Shown: positions 17,005 through 27,299 of the stretch, piece by piece
How positions within the stretch are numbered: the stretch's first letter is position 1
Layout of the letters: each line of letters starts with the position of its first letter
Assembly (NCBI GenBank): GCA_001657325.1
Contig: LWRO01000045.1
Coordinates: forward strand, 1-50,010
Direction: 5' to 3'
From: Geitlerinema sp. BBD 1991-9
Lineage (GTDB): Bacteria; Cyanobacteriota; Cyanobacteriia; Cyanobacteriales; Geitlerinemataceae
Length of the DNA stretch: 50,010 nt
Translations under genes and position numbers: made by a program
The notes under the pieces: generated by a model
What the model was told of the DNA's origin: nothing
Seen by the model: the letters and a program-made list of their open reading frames with translations, nothing else
The model's database searches: none

Positions 17005-17130
17005 TAGTGTTCTCCTCTAAAAAGGCAAAGTTCTCCTCTCTCTTGAGGGGGCGTTCAGACGGGATCGATCGCATGACAGGATGGTCTTAGAGGCGATCGA
17101 TCCCGCTTTTACCACAAGCAGTGGTAAAAG
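17005..17130 (+). ncRNA. Candidate small RNA with twin anti-Shine-Dalgarno motifs
   Basis: The strong promoter at 16970-16998 would give a transcript of about 125 bases with no open reading frame. Near its 5' end GTTCTCCTCT occurs twice (17009-17018 and 17030-17039), each able to pair with AGAGGAG-type ribosome sites. The 3' half is highly structured: a 12-base perfect inverted repeat GGGATCGATCGC (17061-17072) with 17093-17104, then a 10-base perfect stem CTTTTACCAC (17106-17115) with 17121-17130. The last hairpin lacks a U-tract, which is common in cyanobacteria. It resembles trans-acting regulators such as Yfr or PsrR1 in style, but I cannot assign it to a family. Confidence 0.5.
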
Positions 17131-17146
17131 ACACCCAGAGACTCAA

Positions 17147-18976
17147 TCAACCGTTTAATAAAGCTTCGACGAACTCGTAGCTAGAGAAGGGGCGTAAATC
17201 TTCGATGCCTTCTCCCGCACCGATAAAGCGGATAGGAAGCCCTAACTGCCCCACAACCCCCAGGGCGACACCGCCTTTCGCCGTTCCATCCAATTTTGTC
17301 AGCACGACACCGCTGAGTTTTGCCGCCTCTGCAAACACTTCAGCTTGGCGCAAACCGTTTTGACCGAGGGTAGCATCTAAGACTAACAACGACTCGACTT
17401 GTGCGTCGGGGGCCTTTTTATCGATGATGCGGCGAATCTTGCTCAGTTCGTCCATCAGATTCTTTTTATTCTGTAAGCGCCCTGCCGTGTCGATGAGTAA
17501 AAGATCGGCATTGCGCGACTGAGCCGCTGAAATGGCATCGTACACGACTGCCGCCGGGTCGGTATTTTTTCCAGGGTTGGCGATGACTTCTGTTTCGCTG
17601 CGTTCGCCCCAAATTTTAACTTGTTCCACAGCAGCAGCCCGGAACGTATCGGCAGCGGCGATCAGACAGCGATACTCTGACTTGTTCGCCATGTGTGCGA
17701 GTTTCCCGATCGTGGTGGTTTTTCCGGCACCGTTAACCCCAGTCATCAGCCAAATGTTGAGCTTGCCTTTTTCAGGGACGAACTCTGTCACGTAGCCATT
17801 ATCGAACGGTCGATCGAGTGATTCTTGAAGGACTTGCTTCAGATAGGCGATCGCTGCGTCGGGGGGCAGCGTTTCTTCGAGAAGCTTTTGTTGTAAAGTT
17901 TCGATGATGTTATCGGTTGCTTCGACTCCGACATCGGCTTGCAATAGCAACGCCTCAATCTCCATCACCGCGTCTTTGTTCAGCGGTCCTTGACCGACAA
18001 TCGCTTTCAGTTGGTTGATTAAACCGAGGCGCGTTTTTCCTAGCCCCAAACGGAGTTTTTGCAACCAGTTAATTTCTTCGATCGAAACTTCGTCGGGACG
18101 CCGTCCCTGTGCTGCTAGAACTTCAGCTGACCACACGAAGTTTTCGTCGAATTCGATGTCGGGTGTGCTTTGAGGCTGCTGTTCTTCTTCAATGGGGGTT
18201 TCGACAGCGGCAGCTTTTAAGCGTTCGAGGCGTTCTTTGCGCTCTTCAGTTGCTTTTGCCCAAGCGGGAATGTTGGTTTCAGTTTCTACGGGTTCCTCAA
18301 CAGCAGGTTCCTCAACCTCAACGGCTGGAGATTCCGTAACCGGTTCCTCGACAACGGATTCTTCAACCTCAATTTCGGGGAGTTCTGCGATGGGTTCCTC
18401 AATGACAGAGGTTTCTGCAACCGGTTCCTCGACAGCCAGTTCTTCGACCTCAATTTCGGGGAGTTCTGCGATGGGTTCCTCAATGACAGAGGTTTCTGCA
18501 ACCGGTTCTTCAACCTCAGCGGCCGGTTCTTCGACCTCAGCGGCCGATTCTTCGACAGCAATGACAGGGGTTTCTGTAACCGGTTCTTCAACCTCAGCGG
18601 CCGGTTCTTCGACGACGGGTTCCTCAACAACGGATTCCCGAACTTCCATTGTGGGGAGTTCTGCAACCGGTTCTTCGACCTCAGCAACGGATTCCTCGGT
18701 AACCAGTTCTTCGACAACTGCTTCTTCAGCCGTCGCTTCTTCGACGTCCGCTTCAGATTCGATCGACGGCTGCTGTTTTTGAATGTTTTGATAAGCCGCT
18801 TTCGCCCAAGCCAAATAATCTTCAGAAGGGGGTGCTGCTGCCGATGCCTCTTCTGATGCTGGCGTTTCTTCAGTCTCCTCTACAGCATTCTCCGGTTGTT
18901 CTTCAACAGGGGTTTGCGTTTCTTGTTTTTCTTGGTCGTCTCGATCGAATTGGCGGCGGAACCAGTTAAACACCAT
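17147..18976 (-). CDS. ftsY: Signal recognition particle receptor FtsY
   Basis: FtsY is the SRP receptor GTPase that docks ribosome-SRP complexes at the membrane for co-translational insertion. The 609-residue protein has the NG domain at about 300-609: G1 GVNGAGKTT (413-421), the DTFRAAA motif (443-449), DTAGR (496-500) and the TKLDGTAKGG specificity motif (560-569). The N-terminal 280 residues are an extremely acidic A domain built from degenerate EEPVAE/VIEE/EIEVEE repeats, with one stretch of about 25 residues duplicated (about 157-181 and 183-207). This makes it longer than most bacterial FtsY. The gene follows nusB and DUF502 in the same direction, an order known from other cyanobacteria. 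Confidence 0.97.
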   Translation of the reverse strand: MVFNWFRRQFDRDDQEKQETQTPVEEQPENAVEETEETPASEEASAAAPPSEDYLAWAKAAYQNIQKQQPSIESEADVEEATAEEAVVEELVTEESVAEVEEPVAELPTMEVRESVVEEPVVEEPAAEVEEPVTETPVIAVEESAAEVEEPAAEVEEPVAETSVIEEPIAELPEIEVEELAVEEPVAETSVIEEPIAELPEIEVEESVVEEPVTESPAVEVEEPAVEEPVETETNIPAWAKATEERKERLERLKAAAVETPIEEEQQPQSTPDIEFDENFVWSAEVLAAQGRRPDEVSIEEINWLQKLRLGLGKTRLGLINQLKAIVGQGPLNKDAVMEIEALLLQADVGVEATDNIIETLQQKLLEETLPPDAAIAYLKQVLQESLDRPFDNGYVTEFVPEKGKLNIWLMTGVNGAGKTTTIGKLAHMANKSEYRCLIAAADTFRAAAVEQVKIWGERSETEVIANPGKNTDPAAVVYDAISAAQSRNADLLLIDTAGRLQNKKNLMDELSKIRRIIDKKAPDAQVESLLVLDATLGQNGLRQAEVFAEAAKLSGVVLTKLDGTAKGGVALGVVGQLGLPIRFIGAGEGIEDLRPFSSYEFVEALLNG

Positions 18977-19025
18977 AGCTTGTTTGCCAGAAAGTCGTCA
19001 GGGGAGGCTGAAATCCACGCCCTTA

Positions 19026-19676
19026 TCATACGTTGCTTTGCGGTGAGGAGGGAGTCACCTCTTCAGAATTCAATACGTCCACGATGCGACGCAAGACACC
19101 GTTGACAAAGCGGTAGGCGTTGTCGCCACTGTAGCGTTTGGTGAGTTCGACCGCTTCGTCGATGGCGATTCGATCGGGCGTACCAATATATTGAATTTCA
19201 GCGACAGCAATGCGGAGAACGTCTTGTTCGATTCGAGGCAGTCGATCGAGTTGCCAATCGACAATAGTTCGATCGAGCAACGTGTCGATTTCCGAGCGAT
19301 TGCGCGTGACTTGAGTCAAAATTTGGAGGGCGTACTCGCGCACATCAACTTGACTGGTCAGTTGGACGAACTCCGGTAACTCTACAGCCATTCCCAATCG
19401 ATCGATCGCCTGTCGCGTCAGTTCCATGGCATCGGAGACCATCGCTTTGGCACTCTTGAGGTCGGTCGTGCGGGTTTCGCTCTCGAACAGTCGATCGCTA
19501 CCGCGTTTGAGTTCGGCGGCGGCCGTTTCTAAAGTTTCATGAGCTTCTAAGGTCATCGCGCGAACAGCAGCTAAAACAATATCGTCGAGCTGCTGTTCGG
19601 TTAGTTTTTCCTGATTTTTCGGTAACTGGCTCAAGCTCAAAAGTGCCAGTTCGCGGGCGATACTGCGGGCTTGCAT
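19026..19676 (-). CDS. nusB: Transcription antitermination factor NusB
   Basis: NusB binds boxA RNA together with NusE (ribosomal protein S10) and supports rRNA antitermination. I start it at the ATG at 19676 (MQARSIARELALLSLSQLP), the family's normal beginning; the frame opens 11 codons earlier in sequence without family character. The 216-residue protein has a longer middle than the E. coli protein, as in other cyanobacteria. The conserved C-terminal half is clear: DRTIVDWQLDRLPRIEQDVLRIAVAEI, then PDRIAIDEAVELTKRYSGDNAYRFVNGVLRRI. It lies between the DUF502 and ftsY genes on the same strand, with about 50-60 bases on each side, so the three may be one operon. Confidence 0.95.
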   Translation of the reverse strand: MQARSIARELALLSLSQLPKNQEKLTEQQLDDIVLAAVRAMTLEAHETLETAAAELKRGSDRLFESETRTTDLKSAKAMVSDAMELTRQAIDRLGMAVELPEFVQLTSQVDVREYALQILTQVTRNRSEIDTLLDRTIVDWQLDRLPRIEQDVLRIAVAEIQYIGTPDRIAIDEAVELTKRYSGDNAYRFVNGVLRRIVDVLNSEEVTPSSPQSNV

Positions 19677-19735
19677 AGAAGGGAAAGGGGATGGGGAAAG
19701 GAAGGGCAAGGAAACCTCACCCCTAGGATTTTAAT

Positions 19736-20539
19736 TTAAACGTCCTCTTCGATGGAAACGACGCTTTCGACGGGAACGACTTCTTCGACGGGAACGACTT
19801 CTTCAACAGGAGTTGTTTTTTTCTTCTTGCGCGATAGCAACTGTTCCAGCGTCGGAGGCTGAGATTCTAGCGCGCCTTTGTCGGGCGGAGTCGGACAGAC
19901 AATCCCACCCGAAATCAGGATTTTGAATGCATCCTCGATCGAGAGATTGACATCGATAGCTTCCTGCTCGGAAATAATAGCGTACCATCCCGTTGTCGGG
20001 TTGGGCGTGGTTGGGACGAAGACGCTGAGCATCGACTCCGACATATGGGATTGAATTTCACCGCTAATCGTACCCGTTACAAACGCTAACGCCCAAATTC
20101 CCTTCCGTGGGTATTCGATGAGGATCACTCGGCGGAATTTCGTACTCGAATCTTGAAGCAGGGTTTGTAGGAGTTGCTTGAGGGTTTTGTACACCGAGCC
20201 GGCGAGAGGAATCGCCTGTACGATATTTTCTCCCAAGTCCAGCAACCATCGTCCGACGATATTTCGTGCCATCAAGCCGATGAGCAGAATCCCGAACAAA
20301 GGTACGGCAAACCCCACAAAGAGGTTCAGCAGGTTGACCAAAATCGGGTGTAATCCGTCGAATGGGTTAATCTGCTTGGGAATGCTCGTGAGAAAGTCGA
20401 TCGTCCAGTTAGCAATAACTAGCGTGATCCAAATCGTTGTTGCCAACGGGATGATGACCAACAAACCCGCAATTAAATCGTTTTTTAGGTCTTGCTTGAT
20501 GCGTTGGAGCACAGATCTCTTACTCGTATCGCCACTCAT
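19736..20539 (-). CDS. DUF502 family membrane protein
   Basis: A 267-residue inner-membrane protein of the DUF502 family. Two hydrophobic segments are seen: about 20-45 (LIAGLLVIIPLATTIWITLVIA) and about 65-88 (NLLNLFVGFAVPLFGILLIG). The conserved GSVYKTLKQLLQTLL and FRRVILIEYPRKGIWALAFVTG regions follow. The C-terminus is a charged tail containing an RKKKK patch and three degenerate copies of VPVEEVV. Its function is unknown in bacteria; plant relatives act in envelope-linked processes. It is the first gene of the probable DUF502-nusB-ftsY operon, which ties it loosely to membrane targeting. The ATG at 20539 is clear. Confidence 0.88.
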   Translation of the reverse strand: MSGDTSKRSVLQRIKQDLKNDLIAGLLVIIPLATTIWITLVIANWTIDFLTSIPKQINPFDGLHPILVNLLNLFVGFAVPLFGILLIGLMARNIVGRWLLDLGENIVQAIPLAGSVYKTLKQLLQTLLQDSSTKFRRVILIEYPRKGIWALAFVTGTISGEIQSHMSESMLSVFVPTTPNPTTGWYAIISEQEAIDVNLSIEDAFKILISGGIVCPTPPDKGALESQPPTLEQLLSRKKKKTTPVEEVVPVEEVVPVESVVSIEEDV

Positions 20540-20751
20540 ATACGTGGATGCAATCGCCCCGGACAGCCGAAACGATCGGGAGAATTCAATGTGGTTCTCT
20601 ATTAATTGTTAACTCTTGTAAAGAATTGTTGCAAGTTCGGAGAGCCGATTCAGACGGGGATCGCATACGTGTATCAAATCTAACATCTTCGCGCTCTGAA
20701 TTCACCTCGATCGATGACAAGCCGTCACAATGAGGCCAGAACTGGAAAATA

Positions 20752-21630
20752 TCACATCGACGCTGAATCGATCTCCTCGCAAGTTCGGGACGAAGCTTCG
20801 GAGGGTGGGGGGATCTTCCCTTGACGCTTCAGCTCGTCGATTTTCAGCAGGATTAAGTATTCGTAAAACGCTTGTAGGGTACACCAAGCAAACCCAGCAC
20901 GGCCGTCGAGAATACCACCTAAAAAGAAGTACATATAGATAAATCGCACGACGGGACGCAGGGGAAGCCGTAAGGAGAGATCTTTAAGGGCCCGTCGCCG
21001 GTCTACTTCCGTTTGGCCGAAAAGCAGATCGCGCCATTTAACGTTTCCATAATGCAGTTGGCGCAGCGTCTCGCGCGCTTCATCCGTCGAATAGCGGTTG
21101 TGTTTTTCAATCCATCGACTCAAGCCTTTTCCGCAGGTGTAATGGGGATAAGTTTCTTTGAGAAATCCCGTCTCCCCATCACAGACTTCTCGTTCAGTGT
21201 GGCCGTAATCGTCGAACCACACTTTATCCTTACGAAACAGGCGCATTTGGTAGCGTGGATATTGGGTGCTGCGACGAATCCAGCGATCCATAAACATGAC
21301 CCGTTCGGCGACGTAATATCCGACGTACTCCGAAGTTTGCATCGCCTGACAGCATTCCTCAAACAGTTGGGGGGTCATCCGTTCGTCGGCTTCGAGAATG
21401 TAAACCCACTCGTACTTGGTGGAGATCGATCGAAGCATCCAAGTTCGCTGTTTGCCGTGGCTTTCAAAGCGATGCGGTTCCACACGCACCGGATAGCGAC
21501 GAGCGATTTCCACCGTTCGATCGCTGCTGTAGGAATCAACAACGATAATATCGTCAGACAACATCGCCGACTCGATACATTCAGCAATGTCAATTTCTTC
21601 GTTGTACGTGAGAATGTAAATCGAAAACAT
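20752..21630 (-). CDS. Glycosyltransferase family 2 protein
   Basis: A 292-residue cytoplasmic-face glycosyltransferase of the WaaE/LgtF-like GT2 subgroup. It starts with the canonical FSIYILTYNEEIDIAECIES nucleotide-sugar-binding strand, then DDIIVVDSYSSDRTVEIA and the metal-binding EADE motif (80-83) in place of a DxD. A positively charged and hydrophobic C-terminal region (LPLRPVVRFIYMYFFLGGILDGRAGF) suggests membrane association. The donor and acceptor sugars are unknown. It is on the same strand as the HpsJ-family gene just upstream (about 90 bases between), which suggests a role in exopolysaccharide synthesis. The ATG at 21630 is clear. Confidence 0.9.
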   Translation of the reverse strand: MFSIYILTYNEEIDIAECIESAMLSDDIIVVDSYSSDRTVEIARRYPVRVEPHRFESHGKQRTWMLRSISTKYEWVYILEADERMTPQLFEECCQAMQTSEYVGYYVAERVMFMDRWIRRSTQYPRYQMRLFRKDKVWFDDYGHTEREVCDGETGFLKETYPHYTCGKGLSRWIEKHNRYSTDEARETLRQLHYGNVKWRDLLFGQTEVDRRRALKDLSLRLPLRPVVRFIYMYFFLGGILDGRAGFAWCTLQAFYEYLILLKIDELKRQGKIPPPSEASSRTCEEIDSASM

Positions 21631-21720
21631 AGGCTAACAGTCGATCGAACGACGGGAAAGAAGCAGCGCACCCTGAGCCATGGGAATTCATCCCAACTCA
21701 TAGCACCGTGACGAGTTTAA

Positions 21721-22572
21721 CTAATTTGCCGAAGGGGCTTTGCGGATAGCGCGACGGGGTCTCATCATCCCTTTTAGTCCCATCCAACCGATGAGGATAT
21801 AGCCAATAGCTAACAAGAAACTGCTAATTCCGATGCGGAAAGCAGATTTCCAAGCTTCTAAGCGTGCCGCTTTTTCCAAGTCGAGTTCCCGTTGGCGAAT
21901 TTGTCCGCTCAGTTGATCGGGTAATTGTGCGGCTTGTTCGTCGAGAAACGCACCGAGTGCATCGGGGTTCTCCTTCGATTCTTCAAGCAACTGTCTGAGG
22001 CGTTCCGGGGTTTGCTCGTTTTCCAGAACTTGGTTGAGTTGAGCTTCGTCTTCGAGGAGTACCTTAAGCTGGTTTTCGAGTTGCGTGCGTTGTTGGTCGA
22101 TTTGTTGTTGAAACTCTTCACTACTGAGTTGCGTGTTAAGTTGAGTTTCGGCTTGACGAGCTTGCTGTTCGATCGAGCTGAGGCGCTGGTTGCTTTGCAT
22201 CCGCACGTCGTTAAAGTGAATCCCCGTCAGCAACAGAAACATCAGTCCCAACAAGCTCGACAGGATTAAACCCCAAAACCGAATGTCTTGCCACTTCTTG
22301 CGAGGAAGCGTCGTGGCTGCCCCTGCAGTGTCCATCCAATAGCCCGCAAACGTCAACGCCAGCCCGATCATGGGAATAATGCCTCGATCGACAAAAACCG
22401 AGGCAACGTTGATGCGCCACTGTAGATCGAGAGGTCGGTACGGAGCCGGGATAATAAGATAGTCCAGTACAGACGAAACAATCAGGAGAAGCCCTACAAT
22501 TTTAAGACTTCGAGCAGCTAAAGACGATGGTTGACGGGGAGTGGTGGCTTTCATAAGCTGTTGGTATGTCAA
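21721..22572 (-). CDS. HpsJ family hormogonium polysaccharide protein
   Basis: A member of the HpsJ family, proteins linked to the polysaccharide that filamentous cyanobacteria secrete during gliding. I prefer a TTG start at 22572: AAGGAG lies six bases before it, whereas the earliest frame opening (TTG at 22590) lies before that site and the first ATG (22554) is 25 bases from it. The 283-residue product has three hydrophobic segments in the N-terminal half (about 24-40, 60-82, 97-118), a long glutamine/glutamate-rich coiled coil (about 125-235, QQARQAETQLNTQL...), and a final membrane helix (about 245-268). Its biochemical role is unknown. The GT2 gene follows. Confidence 0.8.
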   Translation of the reverse strand: MTYQQLMKATTPRQPSSLAARSLKIVGLLLIVSSVLDYLIIPAPYRPLDLQWRINVASVFVDRGIIPMIGLALTFAGYWMDTAGAATTLPRKKWQDIRFWGLILSSLLGLMFLLLTGIHFNDVRMQSNQRLSSIEQQARQAETQLNTQLSSEEFQQQIDQQRTQLENQLKVLLEDEAQLNQVLENEQTPERLRQLLEESKENPDALGAFLDEQAAQLPDQLSGQIRQRELDLEKAARLEAWKSAFRIGISSFLLAIGYILIGWMGLKGMMRPRRAIRKAPSAN

Positions 22573-22688
22573 TCGATTCTCCTTTTCCAAGTTAGCCGAT
22601 TCCGTTCCGTTTGCGCGATCGCAAAACGTAATGACATGAAAGCTTTGCTTTCGTTAGTATTTTCGTTGCTTCTTTACTGAAATTTCAC

Positions 22689-23594
22689 GTGGTTATCGAC
22701 TATCGCCCTCAAGTCCGTCGCGTTCTGATCGTGACACTGTTGCTCAACCTGTTCGTATTGTTTCTGAAGACAGGTTTGGGCATTTGGACGGGTTCTCTCA
22801 GTTTGCTGGCCGAAGCGCTTCACAGTGTCACCGATAGTGCCAGTAACGTGTTGGGATTGGTGACGAGTGGACTGTCTTCTCCGACTCCCGATCGAGACCA
22901 TCCTTACGGACATCAAAAGTTCGAGGCCGTCGGTGCAATTGGCATCGCGGCATTTTTAGGAATGGCGTGTTTAGAAATTCTTAAAGGTGTTGTCGATCGA
23001 CTCTTTTTCGGGGGACAAGAGGTCACAATGTCCATCTGGGTTCTTTGGTTGATGGCGATCGTGTTGGGCATCAATATCCTCGTTGCCTTTTACGAACGGC
23101 GCGTGGGCTTGCGCTTGGGCAGTAAAATCCTCATTGCTGACGCTCACCATACGATGAGCGATATCTGGATTACGATAACCGCAATCGTGGGTTTAATTGG
23201 GATATGGCTGGGCTATACCTGGCTCGATTTAGTCTTGGCGCTTCCCGTGGCGGTGTTAGTGTTCCGCAGTGGCTGGGAAGTCTTGCAGGAAAATCTGCCC
23301 TGGCTGGTGGACGAGATGGCGGTTGCCCCGGAAGCCATTCACGATACCGTGATGGAAATTCCGGGCGTAATTAACTGTCACGATATTGCTTCGCGGGGAT
23401 CGATCGGCCGCCAGGTGTTTGTCGAAATGCACTTGATTGTTGAAGCGCGAGACGTGAAAACCGCTCACGAAATTACGGAAAAGGTCGAAGATCGTTTAGA
23501 GGAACGCTTTGCTCCGATTCGGGTTGTCATTCATATCGAACCGCCCGAGTACGAGTCGGAACAGATTACTTATGGAGACGAGGACATGACGTGA
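22689..23594 (+). CDS. Cation diffusion facilitator transporter
   Basis: A CDF-family antiporter that exports divalent metals such as Zn, Fe, Mn or Co in exchange for protons. The 301 residues (GTG at 22689) hold six predicted membrane helices. The metal site is HSVTD (H45, D49) in helix 2 and HHTMSD (about 153-158) in helix 5. The cytoplasmic domain (about 215-295) is the family's ferredoxin-like fold with an HDIASRGSIGRQVFVEMHLIV strand and a VVIHIEP ending. Metal choice cannot be settled, though the helix-2/5 H-D/H-D set is typical for zinc exporters. It is divergent from the HpsJ gene. Its 3' end overlaps the convergent miaA gene by 29 bases. Confidence 0.92.
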   Translation: MVIDYRPQVRRVLIVTLLLNLFVLFLKTGLGIWTGSLSLLAEALHSVTDSASNVLGLVTSGLSSPTPDRDHPYGHQKFEAVGAIGIAAFLGMACLEILKGVVDRLFFGGQEVTMSIWVLWLMAIVLGINILVAFYERRVGLRLGSKILIADAHHTMSDIWITITAIVGLIGIWLGYTWLDLVLALPVAVLVFRSGWEVLQENLPWLVDEMAVAPEAIHDTVMEIPGVINCHDIASRGSIGRQVFVEMHLIVEARDVKTAHEITEKVEDRLEERFAPIRVVIHIEPPEYESEQITYGDEDMT

Positions 23595-24516
23595 GAAATC
23601 GATCGATCCGAAAGAGGATTCGATCGCGTAAATCTGGCGCATCCGCATCGAACCACTCGATTTCAGGATAAGCTTTGAACCAGGTTCGTTGGCGTTTGGC
23701 AAATTGGCGGGTGTGTAAAACCGTTTGCTCGATCGCCTCGTCCAACGCCATGTCATCGGCAAGATACCGTTTCATTTCGGCATAGCCCAAGGTATTTAAA
23801 AGCGGTAAATCTGTGCCATACCGACGGCACAATCGATCGACTTCTTTCACAAACCCCATTTCTACCATCTGATGGGTGCGCTTCCGAAGTCGTCGATCGA
23901 ACGCTTGGGGTTCGCAGTGTAGTCCCAACTGCAAAATTGGGTAGTTGGGGGGATTTTCACCCTGCTGCTCGGACATCGGACGCCCCGTTACGTAACACAC
24001 TTCCAGCGCCCGCAACGTCCGCGTTGCATCGTTAGGGTGAATCTTGAACGCAGCTGCAACATCTAACTGTTGCAACACTTGATAACAGTAAGACTGTCCC
24101 AAGCCTTCAAGCTGACACCGAAGTTCGGGGTGAGGCGGAACTCTCGGAATCTTCAACCCCTTGGCGACTGCCTTGATATACAGTCCCGTTCCTCCGACCA
24201 GTAAAGGCGGCGATTCTGGGCGTTGGGCGTGTTCGCACTCGATGAGATCGGTGCAGTATTGCTGGTAGTCAGCCACCGTCAGCGTTTCTGTCGGATCGCA
24301 GAGATCGATGAGATAATGGGGAACGAGCTGCTGCTCTTCTCGGGTCGGCTTTGCCGTTCCGATGTCGAATTCGCGATACACCTGGCGAGAATCTGCGCTG
24401 AGGATGGACGACCCCAACTGCTGCGCCACCTCGATTGCCAACCTCGATTTTCCCGTTGCCGTCGCACCACAAATGACGATAGTTTGTCCTCTCGCTGCTT
24501 CGATCGATCCCAACAC
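23566..24516 (-). CDS. miaA: tRNA dimethylallyltransferase MiaA
   Basis: MiaA transfers the dimethylallyl group to the N6 of A37 in tRNAs that read codons starting with U. The 316-residue protein has the P-loop GATATGKS (17-24), the DSRQVY motif for dimethylallyl diphosphate and tRNA, the GGTGLYIKA motif (107-115), and the NTLGYAEM / QTVLHTRQFAKRQRTWF C-terminal signature. The start is a GTG at 24516. A TATACT box on the minus strand (24555-24550), 34 bases upstream, is a good -10 candidate. The 3' end overlaps the convergent transporter gene by 29 bases. Confidence 0.96.
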   Translation of the reverse strand: MLGSIEAARGQTIVICGATATGKSRLAIEVAQQLGSSILSADSRQVYREFDIGTAKPTREEQQLVPHYLIDLCDPTETLTVADYQQYCTDLIECEHAQRPESPPLLVGGTGLYIKAVAKGLKIPRVPPHPELRCQLEGLGQSYCYQVLQQLDVAAAFKIHPNDATRTLRALEVCYVTGRPMSEQQGENPPNYPILQLGLHCEPQAFDRRLRKRTHQMVEMGFVKEVDRLCRRYGTDLPLLNTLGYAEMKRYLADDMALDEAIEQTVLHTRQFAKRQRTWFKAYPEIEWFDADAPDLRDRILFRIDRFLTSCPRLHK

Positions 24517-24665
24517 TGCGATCTGCCTAATCCCAACTCACTACTTTTGAGTATATCCAACCCCCACTCAAACTTATCTTCATTCGCCCCTAAAATCGCC
24601 TGTAACCATTTTGTGTTAGAATTTTGGTGATTTTTGTCGTCAGTTTAATTTCATGGCGGGTTTAG

Positions 24666-26630
<1,965 letters not shown>

Positions 26631-26718
26631 GCATCTCTTTCAAGTCCCGCTATCCCCGTGGCGATTTATACTGATTAACTGATCGCTTAATCGACAGCAC
26701 CCTTCAGACTTCAAGCTC

Positions 26719-27180
26719 ATGGCAGAAGAAGCAAAACCCGAGAAAAAGCCCGCCGCCGCGAAAGCCCCTGCAACCGGCGGTAAAGCCAAAGCCAAAAAGG
26801 AGAAACCCCCCGCCCTAGAAGACAAGCCGTTTGCGGACTTCATGCACCAGGATTATCTACCGGCTTTGAAAGCCGAACTGGAAAAGCAAGGCATCGGCGA
26901 TCTCGAACTCAAATTCGAGAAGCAGCGCATCATGCCGCTCGGTCTGTCAGGAGAGTGCTGGCAAGTCATTGGGTCTTGGCAAGGTGGCAAGCGTCGGTTT
27001 GTCGTCTACTTCCCCAAAGCTGACATTAAAGGCCCACGCGCCTTTTCCTGTTCGACAGATGGCACACAGCCGAGTACGATCGAACCGTTTTTGATGGACG
27101 AACGCCGCATCACGCTACAACTGCTCGTGTTTGGTGTCGTCCAACGACTCAACGCTCAGAAGTGGCTGGCGAAGAATTGA
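26719..27180 (+). CDS. DUF2996 family protein
   Basis: A 153-residue protein of the cyanobacterial DUF2996 family, function unknown. The first 40 residues are a low-complexity Lys/Ala/Pro segment (KPEKKPAAAKAPATGGKAKA). The conserved globular part follows, from PFADFMHQDYLPALKAELEKQ through LSGECWQVIGSWQGGKRRFVVYFP and ITLQLLVFGVVQRLNAQKWL. No membrane helix or signal is seen. It lies 88 bases after gyrB and 119 bases before purL, both on the same strand; a hairpin follows it, so it is probably not co-transcribed with purL. Confidence 0.82.
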   Translation: MAEEAKPEKKPAAAKAPATGGKAKAKKEKPPALEDKPFADFMHQDYLPALKAELEKQGIGDLELKFEKQRIMPLGLSGECWQVIGSWQGGKRRFVVYFPKADIKGPRAFSCSTDGTQPSTIEPFLMDERRITLQLLVFGVVQRLNAQKWLAKN

Positions 27181-27194
27181 TGATGGGACGACCC

Positions 27195-27248
27195 GATGAG
27201 GAGATGAGTGGATGGCGATCGATACCCCCACCTCCTCACCTCCTCATC
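27195..27248. terminator. Polypurine/polypyrimidine hairpin after the DUF2996 gene
   Basis: GATGAGGAG (27195-27203) pairs with CTCCTCATC (27240-27248); further partial pairing is possible through CTCCTCACC. It is a member of the same family of intergenic hairpins as at 5301, 10657 and 43705. Confidence 0.5.
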
Positions 27249-27299
27249 TCTTCCCCCGCCCCGTAAAATAGTTGCTGTGTTTTTGCCCCCGGACGAGTA

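Noticed and set aside
18192-18782. Plus-strand Ser/Thr/Gly-rich frame of 196 codons
   Set aside because: Complement of the acidic repeats of ftsY; low-complexity shadow.
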